Below, one piece after another: positions 54,392-64,000 of a DNA stretch of 64,000 bases. Source of the DNA: Myxocyprinus asiaticus (lineage: Eukaryota > Chordata > Actinopteri > Cypriniformes > Catostomidae); contig NC_059362.1 of assembly GCF_019703515.2 (NCBI RefSeq), forward strand, positions 31,040,326 through 31,104,325. Direction: 5' to 3'. How positions within the stretch are numbered: the stretch's first letter is position 1; each line of letters opens with the position of its first letter. Both the position numbers and the translations under genes were made by a program. The notes below the pieces were generated by a model. The model saw only the letters and a list, made by a program, of their open reading frames with translations, was not told where the DNA came from and did no database searches.

Positions 54392-57300
54392 TCAGGGTTG
54401 AACCATCCAGATGTTTGCATCTTCTTGCCCCACCTCCTCTTCTTCCTCTTCATCCTCCTCCTCTTCCAAAGGGTCATGAGTCCTGAGGGCAAGCTCACGG
54501 AGGAAGTCAGGTTCATGAGCAGAGTTCTGGGAGGTGGACTTGAGTCCAATTTTCTTCTTGGTGAGATGAAAGTGGTCACGAACGAAGTTGTAAAACTCGT
54601 ATTCGTATTTCATTCTTTGGTAAAGCACCTGCAGGGCCTCTAGACTGGGCATGTGCTTCTTTACTGTGCCTGTAAGGTTTCCCATCTTCCAGAATGCTGC
54701 AGAGAAGGCAATCAGATTTACATGAAAATGTAGAGAAAGCTAAGAGATTCAGTTTTGCTCATGCTTCAGTAATTATTTGTTATAGGATGATCTGCATGCT
54801 TAACTTGATGAGTAAAATCAGTTTGATTTTCTAAAACATACCCCAGGACAAAATGAAATAGTGTTTTATATCGGTTTCCTCCTTTCCCTTGTCTCTGATT
54901 TTTAAATATTTAAAGAAATGCTCAACATTTAACATTTCTGAAGAAAATGTCAATTTCTCAGATATGAATTCAAAATAATTGAATAAAACATACCTGGACT
55001 CTTGTATATGCTCAGGACATCACTGAAATAGTGAGGTAGGAGTCTCTCCAGTAGGAGCAATACATCCTCCAACTCCTCCAGAATCCCCACAAGGAGGAAA
55101 TTTTCTAAAACATTTTGTTTGGCCCTCTCCAAAGCCCACACACCTGGCTCCCTGTGGCAGACAAAATGAGATGGCCTCATTTAGTAATTTTTAACTATCA
55201 TAAAACTGAATAAAAATTGAATACAAAACAGCCAGATATCTGGAAAAACTTGTAAAACTGCTGAATAGGGAGAACATTTGCCTGGCTACAAAACAGCTTT
55301 CTATAGAGCAACCCTATAATCACCACAAATAGTGAAAAATTCATATTAAATCAATAATAAAATACTAAGAAGTGATCTTATTTCTGCAAGCCATATCACC
55401 CTGTAGCTCAAGACCGGTTGCCCACTGAAGCTAAGCAGGGTTGAGCCTGGTCAGTACCTGGATGGGAGACCTCCTGGGGAAAACTAAGGTTGCTGCTGGA
55501 AGAGGTATTAGGGAGGCCAGCAGTCCTAATGCCCCAGTATAGTGATGGAGACACTATACTGTAAAAAAGGCACCATCCTCCAGATGAGACGTTAAACTCT
55601 GTGGTCATTAAAAATCCCAAATGGCCAAATTCCCCCCCTTGTCATGACCTCCTAATAATCCCCATCCATTAATTGGCTCTATCACTCTACTCTCTCCTCT
55701 CCACCAATAGTTGGTGTGTGGTGAGTGTACTGGCATTATAATATAGTATAATATATTTTTATATATTTTGATGTTTTATTTTTATATTTCATATAACAAA
55801 GAGATAATGCAACAAATCTAGAACAGGATTCATTACTTTCACAATGAAATTCCATGAGATGCAACTGGCTGTCAAAAACATATTAAGCTACAAATTATAC
55901 ATAAGATACTCATAAGCTACACATAAGTATTTTCTCAGGTACTTATTGAGTCTAAATAGATGCACAACTTACATAATTTCAACAGTACACCCAAATGACT
56001 ATAGTCATATCATACTGTTCATGTGTTACACTTGCTATAGTTTACTTCCATGTTGTTTCTTCATCACATAGCAATGTCAAATGTAAAACAAGTCAATCAC
56101 CGAAACAACACACATATAGGATACCAGGGAAGTGCACAGACATTTTGGGGGGCAGGGGCTCAAGTGGAAAAAAAGGGCACTTCTCATAATTATTTAAAAA
56201 AAAAATTTTTTTTTAAACAAAACATTAAATATATTATCACAACTCTGACTTCCTTACCAATTTATTTTAATTCCCTCACACTCATGCAGTTGTTTCATAC
56301 TCAACAGATTTCTACAAAATAATCAGTTCACACAGAGACCATGGTCTTCTTTAGTATTCACTAGGTTTATCACAAGAGCAGGCAACAGCAAAGGAAACTA
56401 TGCCACAATGTGCATGTTTTCTATGCTACTAGTTTCAAGTATATATTTAGAATAAATGACTGCACCAAGGAGAGGGACATAGTTTCACTAATAATTTGTT
56501 TATTTTGCACACGGAAATAAATCGTTTGAATTCTTTTGGTGTTATTGGAATACATAACACTTCAAAATCAACAAAAATCTTCACACTAAACTGAAAAAGG
56601 CTGTTGCTGCTATTTTGTAAATTTTACAGGAAAAAACACTGCAAAAAATGATTGACAAAATACAAAAATACAGCAACTTAACTGAAATTATTACAAAAAA
56701 AGGTCTTGAACTTTGAAATAAAATCTGTTACTTCCATTTCTTCAATTCCCTTGTTGTCTCTTCTTCCTCCCTCTATCAGCATACAACAAACTAATAGAAT
56801 GGATAGTTATTAGATGAGGAGCCTACGATCAAAATTAGGAAATTACTGTTTAAGGCAGGACACTTTTTTCATGTAGTGGTCAATTTTTAGATTTTGGTCT
56901 ATTTTGCTTCCATGTCTTCTTTTACTCTAATGGAAAGAAAACTTCCAAAATACACATTTAGATGGTGTTTGTTTTAAGCCTACTATCCTCCATCTGTTTG
57001 CATCTGTAGATTTCTTCCAAATTAACCAAAACAAGCTAATCTGCATATTTAAACATAACATTTCAGGGGGAAAGACTCTTGATGTAAGTCATTAACTGGG
57101 GAAGTTCTGTGGTGATATGCTTTATTTATTTTATCTTATTCACCTGCAGTGCCTTGTCAAATGTATGCAAATTAGTGCATTTTAATTAGTTAACGCCTAA
57201 TTTGCATATCAGTGTGGCGATTGTGATGATGTTATTAGACACACATTTTACTGTATTGACCTGTAGTGTCTCCATTAAGTACAGTACATTAGCCTGTATG

Positions 57301-58293
57301 GCCATGATATATTGCATTAGCTAAACTTTAGCTAACTTATTACATTAGCTAGTAGCTCATGAGTCATGCATGTTAGCAAGACACAAGTTAACTATATTTG
57401 TCTTTTGGCTAATTAGCTGTAAAGTCAAGGCACTGGTAGCTTAGTCTTTTGTTCATCACTACTCACCTCCACACAAGCCAACAAAAACACAACTGGGATA
57501 GGAGCTAGGAGGGGCTGCTACCTGCCTATCTGTGTGTCTGATGTGCCGATGTGTGCTGCACTGCTGCGCGGAGACGCGGAAGGAGGGAGGGCATCGGAAC
57601 TCGACAAAGTCTCATCTCCCGACCTGATATTTAGATTTTTTATTCAGTAAATATATTTGTTTGACAGGGAAGCTGTGCACAAACAGGAATATATATATAT
57701 TCATTTATTAAAAAAATAAAAAAAAGCACCCCAGAAAAAAGGGCACTTTCTCTCGAGGAAGAAAAAGGGCAGGTGCTCAAGCCCCCTTTGATGTCTATGT
57801 GTGCACGTGCCTGTGGGATACTGATAATTCATCATTGTTGCACAAAATCAACATGATATAGTATTTATTTGTTTGAATATAGTACTAATTTCTCTTGTAA
57901 TAAACAAAGAAATAGACCCCCCCCCCCCAAAAAGGGGTGAAAGCAACTTCCTTCACACTTAAAGGTGCAAAAAGTGTCCCTTTACACCACCTGGTGGTGA
58001 TTTTAAATTCTGAGTCTCACATATGACTTGAATTTACAGTTTTACCGCAGCGGGACATGTGGTGGCAAGTGTCATTTTGGTCTGGTACCTACTGTAGCTT
58101 TTGGACTGAAAAAATAAATAAATAAATAAAAAGTTACAGCTATCAGAGAGGTTAATATCAAAGTATCTTCCCAAACAGTGTTCGATCATAATTACCTGCA
58201 TTGAGGGTGCTGTCCACAGAAGTATGGAACAATGTAGAAAAGGCGAGGGTTAGAGCACTCTGGGTAGTTTTCTATGATGCAAACATTAATGTC
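54392..58293 (-). CDS. ust: Uronyl 2-sulfotransferase, last three exons (C-terminal half only)
   Basis: UST is a Golgi type II membrane enzyme. It transfers sulfate from PAPS to C2 of uronic acid, mainly iduronate, in dermatan/chondroitin sulfate. Minus-strand exons are 58196-58293 (DINVCIIENYPECSNPRLF... CGQHPQC), 54994-55151 (REPGVWALERAKQNVLENFL..., ends SIYKSP) and 54392-54696 (KMGNLTGTVKKHMPS..., FHLTKKKIGLKS, then an acidic tail). The frames join exactly: AG|G and G|CA. The stop is at 54392-54394. 'EDVLLLLERLLPHYF' and 'YQRMKYEYEFYNFVRDHF' are near-identical to vertebrate UST. About 185 residues are present of the roughly 400 usual in the family. The PAPS-binding and membrane-anchor exons were not found upstream to the window end. 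The gene may continue beyond 64000 or be a partial copy. Confidence 0.9.
55391..55748 (+). mobile_element. 5S rRNA-derived SINE (SINE3-like), in ust intron
   Basis: The head 'gaagctaagcagggttgagcctgg', then 'tcagtacctggatgggagacc', is clear 5S rRNA sequence including its internal polymerase III promoter (A box and C box). It is followed by a 5S-unrelated body (taagg...ggtattagggaggccagcag... gatgagacgttaaa) and 'ggtgtgtggtgagtgtactggc'. It is a diverged, 3'-decayed SINE, not a working 5S gene. Confidence 0.85.
56125..57813. mobile_element. Probable non-autonomous hAT element, in ust intron
   Basis: Left end CAGGGAAGTGCACAGACATTTTG and right end TGCACGTGCCTG (inverse CAGGCACGTGCAC...AGACATC) are imperfect inverted repeats. 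The inner arms 'ggcaggggctcaag' and 'cttgagcacctgccc' match. The flanks TAGGATAC (56117-56124) and TGGGATAC (57814-57821) are an 8-bp duplication with one mismatch. No transposase ORF was seen in 1.7 kb. Confidence 0.75.
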
Positions 58294-58859
58294 CTGCAGT
58301 GGAGAAATTAGAAAATGGAAGGAGAGGAAAATCTGAGTAAAAGCTATACAGCATTAAAGAAAGAAGAACATGGAAAAGTTTGGCATACTGAGCAATAAAT
58401 CTACAATCTTAGAAATAATTATTAACACAGTTAATTCAGTATGTTCTAGTACTGAAGTGGCCCCATCCAAAAAGTTGAAAATCTGGTAATCCATTCTAAT
58501 GAACGCAAGGGGGCACCACTTACACACAATGAAACACATCCTTGCCGTCTTTTATGAAGTCATAATGTGGCGGTGCTCATAGTTCTAACACTTCCAAAAC
58601 ACAAACCATCACTAATAAGGGCCCAAATCATTAACAACACAATACAGTAACAATGCTTCTAGCACTTTATCTGATCCAAAAGCTGTAATTGCACTGGAGA
58701 ACATTAGATTATAGAAAAAGCACACTTACTCAAAAACACACACACAACAGGGTAGCGGTATTGTAGATACTTGTACAGTACATTTGAAACCAAATGTATT
58801 TTATTCCACTTTTAGCTAGCAAAAAGAAACAAGGCAGGGTCAAAGATCAAGACTACACT

Positions 58860-60702
58860 CACTAATATATATACAGAACTGGATTGCTCATGACGTCATA
58901 ACTGTGAAGCCACTGCGCCGCCATATTTCTATGCCCAAACATTCCAATGTCCCTATTGACTTAATTGGAAATCATCTAATTTCAGCAAGTAAACATTAGT
59001 CATTCAATCACTGATTTTATATCTGAAATCTGCATGTACATCCCTACAACGCAAACGTCCTACACATGTTATTTATTTATTTATAATCGGGACGTTTTCC
59101 TGTTTCTTGAAAACCCGAGTGAGATACTATGTATATCTACTGTATATCAAACAGCATCCAACTCTAACAAACTTCATCAACGAACAGATCAGCTGAATGT
59201 AAACAAGTTCACTGAAACTGGGGTAAGATTATTTATTGTGATAATCAAGTGTTTGTTCAGAGTTACTTGTTTTATATTTTTATCAAAAAGTGCATTGTAC
59301 TCCTGCGGTCAATTGAATAAGAGCACGCGCTCTCTCTCTCTATCGCACGCACAGCGGGCGCTGAGATTGAGGGAAACAAGCAAAGCAAAGCTGGTTAAAA
59401 TTAAACTGATACGGGTTCGACTGGAGGACAATGAATTAAACTGACTACAGATAGCACTTTAATGTGAAAACGAGCAAATACCGGGCAATTAAGGCGATTT
59501 AGGGGGCTTTCACACTGGGCATGTTTGCTGCGGTCCGATTCCGAGTGCGATTGTTCCCGGTGTCCCCCGCAGCTTTGGTCTGGTTTCACACTCACTTGAT
59601 TCTATCGAACCCCGGTCCATTTGCGTTCATCTTACGTCATCACAAACACGCATGGAGAACACAACGTGACTCATCATACTTTTTGTTTTTTGTTATTTTG
59701 GTGCCATTATGCACAGTAGAGTGAACGACAACTGCGTATATGTGCGCTTCATGATGTAACTCATCAGATGTCCAGGGGAAGGCGGCTTGCTGCTGCTCGC
59801 AAACGGCGTTTTTTGAGGAGACTGATTGCAAGGAATTCATTTGCATCTTTGTTTACGCTGCACGCATACTCACGCTCGTGTCCATGGTGAAGTTATCAAC
59901 CACTGTCATCTACTATTATACCCTATATTTATAACCTATAATAGTATTTACATATAGTATTTATAAGGTGTATAGATAGAGAGATAGATGTCGTCATCGG
60001 CTAAAACGCATGCGCAGGTTACTTTATTTCCTGAACGAGTGCGCACCCGAGTCCGAGTTGCTTTCACATTCACGTGAATCGCGCCACAGCTCCATTGCAA
60101 CCGAACTCAGACCACCTCCTACAGGTAGTCTCGGGTTCGGTACCGCAGTGCGCTCCCCGGTCCGCATGACAGCTTTCACATTACCAATTTTTCATGCGAA
60201 CCGTGCTCTGTTTCGAACTAAACTGCCAGTGTGAAAGCACCCTTAGAAATCCCGGTCTGACTTTTTTTAAGTCCCTTTCGGGGGTAAGGACATATTGTCA
60301 CCCTAAACAAGCCAATATTACAGCTTTTCCTACTTACATTACAACCTGTGGACAGTTTTCTCGCTTCCTTTGGTGATTGTTGTGCTGCACTGATAGACTG
60401 AACACCTACCGGGGCAGGCGAATTCTCTAACATCGCAATCTGCATATATGTTCTTCCTCGTAACGAATATTATCCATAACAAGCAAATCAAACATTAAAC
60501 ATGATTGTCACTAGAGGGCAAAATGCAACCGTTGTATCCTTAGGTCGGAGACGGTGAAACGGGGGTGTTTTCTCCTGTCAGTCATTGGCACTCTATGAGA
60601 GGTTGAGCACACTAAGATGGCCGCTCAAACACTTCCGGTGGCTTCACCTCCTGCTGGCAGTTTAAGTTGCATCAGCGATCCAGTTCTATTTATACATCAG
60701 TG
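58860..60702. mobile_element. Large foldback element carrying promoter-like motifs, with a nested MITE
   Basis: Left end CACTAATATATATACAGAACTGG and right end CCAGTTCTATTTATACATCAGTG are inverted partners. 'ggattgctcatgacgtc' and 'gtgaagccac' on the left mirror 'gcatcagcgatcc' and 'gtggcttcac' on the right. It has no clear target duplication and the superfamily is unassigned. A complete TTA-flanked MITE (59502-60242) sits inside. A putative coding start with a consensus donor lies in its right arm (60338-60445, minus strand). Confidence 0.65.
59502..60242. mobile_element. PIF/Harbinger-like MITE with TTA target duplication
   Basis: Inverted ends GGGGGCTTTCACACTGG and CCAGTGTGAAAGCACCC bound 741 bp. 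TTA flanks both sides (59499-59501 and 60243-60245), fitting the TWA target of PIF/Harbinger. The interior is GC-richer (cggtccgattccgag...). It has no transposase, so it is non-autonomous. Confidence 0.8.
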
Positions 60703-62897
60703 ACAACACTCTATTTCAAGTCATCCGAGGAAAACATGGCAAAAATTAAAAAGATCCTTTGAAAAACAGTATAGTATATGTAAAGATGTGGAAGAAAAAA
60801 GAAAAGAAAAGAAAAACCTTTCCTCAAAACACTGGCCAAATTTGCAATAATTCCATTAGTTGAGAAAAAAAACGTCACTAGTTTATTTCTTGTTAGTTTA
60901 TTACATGCTGAAAGGTACATGGTCAAGTATTTTTTATTATTTAAATCAGTACCATACTTTCATTTTTTTTATTTTTTTTTTTTACTGTAATTTACAATTA
61001 CAGTAATGAGGAAGAAATTATTAAATTGCATTAGGGTAATGAGAATTGTGCACAATTGTCATGAACAATGTCACAATGCAAAGAATCTTAATGATCTTAA
61101 AATTAAAGAAATCGACTGATGCCGTTGACTTCCTTTAGACAAGTTATTATACCAAGAAAAGCCAATTTTCAGATTCAATTAGGCCTAAATGCATGGCATT
61201 CTGTGAAAACAACAGCCTACTATTCTTTTCTTTCAAACTTCACCAGATTTCTCCGCTCTAGCTTACTTTTTATTTGTGATTTAGTAGAGGTCATTCATGA
61301 TGTGCTTTTATTAGGAAAATAAAACTAAAGTGCAAAACTGAAGCGCAGGTTGCTTGGTTTAACTTGCTTTCACTGTACTGTGTATGTGTTCATTTGTTGA
61401 CAATATCAAGCTGATGAACTGGCAAATCCTTTAAAGAAGTGGAACTGCAGGAGGGCCAGTTACTTTAACAACAACTCACTTTGTGTGTATCTGAATAGAA
61501 AGCCAAAACCGCATCAAGGTCCTTTTATCTGCATCTCCACCCTACACGGTGACACAGACACACAAACAAGTCTGATAGACTTGCACTTATACTGCACAGA
61601 TACTATTTCTTAAAAACAAACTATTTACATCTCATTTGGGTTTCCATTGGCTTTTTGGAGTGTAAAAAGGGAAATAAGAACAGAACACCGGATGACCAAA
61701 AGGGCAAATGACTGCAGTGAGGCAAGGAACAGAGGAGCAAAAATGTCATCCACCAACAGGACACCAATTACTCAGCAACTTAGAGAACAACCTAAATCTA
61801 TTAGGAGATAATGACGTCTTGAAGCTACGCCAGAAGTTTGAAGCCAGTTAGTTTTTTTGTCTCATGTACCCCCACAGCCCCTAGTGTAAGGCTCAAGAGC
61901 CCCTTCATCATCACCAAACCTGAAGTGCCTTCCTTTTAACTCATACTGCATTTCCTTAAAAAGGAACTGAATGTTATGGTATTCTCTACACTTAAATTAA
62001 CTGCAATTAATTCATTAATTCATTTTGCCTTTTAGACAGCTCTAATATTTTTATTTAACATTCGTGTTTTATAGGTTTAAAAAGCAACACCAGGATACCC
62101 CTGGTTGTGAATTACTGAAGTAAGCAATTAAAAACAAGTTCAGTGAGGATAATAATGCTGTTTGGTTAATGGGAGAGAAGACAACATAAAAATAAATTAT
62201 GTATAAAGTTACAGAAAATGACTTGTGAGGTTCTGGCAAATGTCCCGAGAAGATAAACTGGGCACTCTTTCAAACACTGTCTCTTTTTCTCTCTATAAGA
62301 AACCCACTCCAGCTCAGGTGACACACTTTTTGCCTTACGTTCTTGATTCTGTCCCAACGTGGCCATTTCACTGCGCACCTAGGAACATTGCCATTGCAAT
62401 TTACCCCTAAACTACCTCCAGATGGATGCCACCATGCAATATGCTCTTTGCCTCAACACAAAAGACAACATTTTTCCATCTAAGAAACAGTACAAAAAAA
62501 GAGGTATGTAAATAATACTGGTTATTTGATGAATGTTGTAGTAAAATTTGTAAGCTTTAGACATAGCTGCATTAATGCTGACCACTTCATCTCCATTCAT
62601 ATTGTCTTCTCTCAATGAGAGAAGAGAAGAGAAGAGAAGAGAAGATAAAAACAGTTCTAAGCTGAACAGAACTCATACAGGACCTGGATGAGTTCCACTA
62701 ACAGGGGCAATTTCCTGCCTACACACACTAAACCCTTTAATGTTTTCGTTGATTAGTAAACATGGGCAGTACACTGGTCTAGCAGCTTTGAAGTTCTGCC
62801 AGCATACCTCAAACAAGAAACTTGTGGTTTTATCGGTGATGACCTCACAGAACAAATGAGACTGGTACATATACTACAAAATATACATTTGGACACA
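60703..62897. other. Intergenic or ust intron, no gene seen
   Basis: No exon matching the N-terminal half of UST was found on the minus strand. There are AT-rich patches (60960-60985) and an AGAGA-tract at about 62612-62645. No paired transposon ends were recognised. Confidence 0.4.
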
Positions 62898-62899
62898 TA

Positions 62900-64000
62900 C
62901 AGTGCATCCAGAAAGTATTCACAGCGCTTCACTTTTTCCACATTTTGTTATGTTACAGCCTTATTCCAAAATGGATTAAATTCATTATTTTCCTCAAAAT
63001 TCTACAAACAATACCCCATAATGACAAAGTGAAAGAAGTTTGTTTGAAATCTTTGCAAATGTATTGCACCTTTGGCACCAATTACTGCCTCAAGTCTTTT
63101 TGAGTATGATGCTACAAGCTTGGCACACCTATTTTTGGGCAGTTTCTCCCATTCTTCTTTGCAGCACCTCTCAAGCTCCATCAGGTTGGATGGGGAGCGT
63201 CGGTGCACGGCCATTTTCAGATCTCTCCAGAGATGTTCAATCGGGTTCAAGTCTGGGCTCTGGCTGGGTCACTCAAGGACATTCACAGAGTTGTCCCGTA
63301 GCCACTCCTTTGTTATCTTGGCTGTGTGCTTAGGGTCGTTGTCCTGTTGGAAGATTAACCTTTGCCCCAGTCTGAGGTCCAGAGCGCTCTGGAGCAGGTT
63401 TTCATCAAGGATGTCTCTGTACATTGCTGCATTCATCTTTCACTAGATCCTGACTAGTCTCCCAGTTCCTGCCGCTGAAAATCAACCCCACAGCATGATG
63501 CTGCTACCACCATGCCTTACTGTAGGGATGGTATTGGCCAGGTGATGAGCGGTGCCTGGTTTCCTCCAGACATGACACTTGCCATTCAGGCCAAAGAGTT
63601 CAATCTTAGTTTCTCATGGTCTGAGAGTCCTTCAGGTGCCTTTTGGCAAACTCCAGGCGGGCTGTCATGTGCCTTTTACTGAGGTGGCTTCCGTCTGGCC
63701 ACTCTACCATACAGGCCTGATTGGTGGAGTGCTGCAGAGATGGTTGTTCTTCTGGAAGGTTCTCCTCTCTCCACAGAGAAACACTGGAGCTCTGTCAGAG
63801 TGACAATCGGGTTCTTGGTCACCTCCCTGACTAAGGCCCTTCTCCCCCGATCGCTCAGTTTGGCCGGGCGGCCAGCTCTAGGATGCACCTGAGCTCAATT
63901 TTGAATGTCATGGCAAAGGCTGTGAATACTTATGTACATGATTTTTTTTCGTTTTTTTGTTTTTAATAAATGTGCAAAGATTTCAAACAAACTTCTTTCA
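62900..64000 (-). mobile_element. Tc1-like transposon cut by the window end
   Basis: Left end CAGTGCATCCAGAAAGTATTCACAGC follows TA (62898-62899), the common fish Tc1 terminus. The inner repeat 'tgaaagaagtttgtttgaaa' (about 63030) reappears inverted at the very end of the window (to 64000). The right terminus therefore lies just outside. Transposase remnants are on the minus strand. Confidence 0.9.
63002..63888 (-). pseudogene. Tc1-like transposase relic
   Basis: On the minus strand, the segment 'GRPAKLSDRGRRALVREVTKNP' with 'SGLYGRVARRKP' is the bipartite DNA-binding domain. The C-terminal piece '[20 protein letters not shown]' carries the third catalytic acidic residue (Glu in IEHLW). The middle is broken by frameshifts and stops, so it is inactive. 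Confidence 0.85.

Noticed and set aside
55420..55500. Possible 5S rRNA gene
   Set aside because: Only part of 5S is present, and it continues into a SINE body instead of a terminator.
60338..60445. Minus-strand ORF starting MQIAMLENSPAPVGVQ as a host gene first exon
   Set aside because: It lies inside a repeat arm, I recognise no protein family and no partner exon is visible; kept only as part of a finding.

Overview
The window is teleost nuclear DNA, most likely from a cyprinid (carp/minnow-like) fish. The evidence is a multi-exon apolipoprotein B gene with fish-type short introns, a solute carrier and a sulfotransferase gene with GT-AG introns, and a dense load of fish repeats. The repeats include a tRNA-derived SINE of the carp type, a 5S rRNA-derived SINE, Tc1/Sleeping Beauty-like elements, hAT and Harbinger-like elements, and many short TTAA-flanked foldback elements. 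Nothing bacterial or viral was recognised.

Layout. 1-8.3 kb is AT-rich intergenic DNA holding a TTAA-flanked MITE (2722-3397), a tRNA-SINE with a perfect 11-bp target duplication (5876-6348) and a decayed foldback element. 8448-27139 (+) is a complete apolipoprotein B gene. I resolved 28 coding exons that splice in frame to 3,675 codons plus stop. They include a single 5,757-nt exon and one GC-AG intron. A TATA box and an HNF4-like site lie upstream, and AATAAA lies downstream. 27.1-30.0 kb is repeat-rich spacer. 30048-48827 (+) is a nine-exon organic cation/carnitine transporter of the SLC22A16 type (565 codons). Its introns carry MITEs, a LINE split by a Tc1 element, and a Sleeping Beauty-like fossil. 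48.8-54.4 kb is spacer. 54392-58293 (-) holds the last three exons of uronyl 2-sulfotransferase (ust); the upstream exons were not found in the window. 58.9-60.7 kb is a large foldback element with a Harbinger-like MITE nested inside it. The right edge (62900-64000) is a Tc1-like element cut by the window end.

How the genes relate. apoB is the secreted structural protein of lipoproteins. The SLC22A16-type protein is a plasma-membrane transporter for carnitine and organic cations. UST is a Golgi enzyme that sulfates uronic acids of chondroitin/dermatan sulfate. They are ordinary unlinked housekeeping or tissue genes sitting next to each other, not an operon or a single system.

I did not find a previously undescribed biological system. 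The observations most worth a second look are: loss of the basic LDL-receptor-binding clusters in this apoB; several different foldback families that share a TTAA flank and an AGG terminus, with two pairs abutting across one shared TTAA; a MITE and a (TC)n microsatellite that form the splice-acceptor neighbourhoods of slc22a16 exons 2 and 7; and a foldback element carrying YY1/CRE/ETS-like promoter motifs in its termini.
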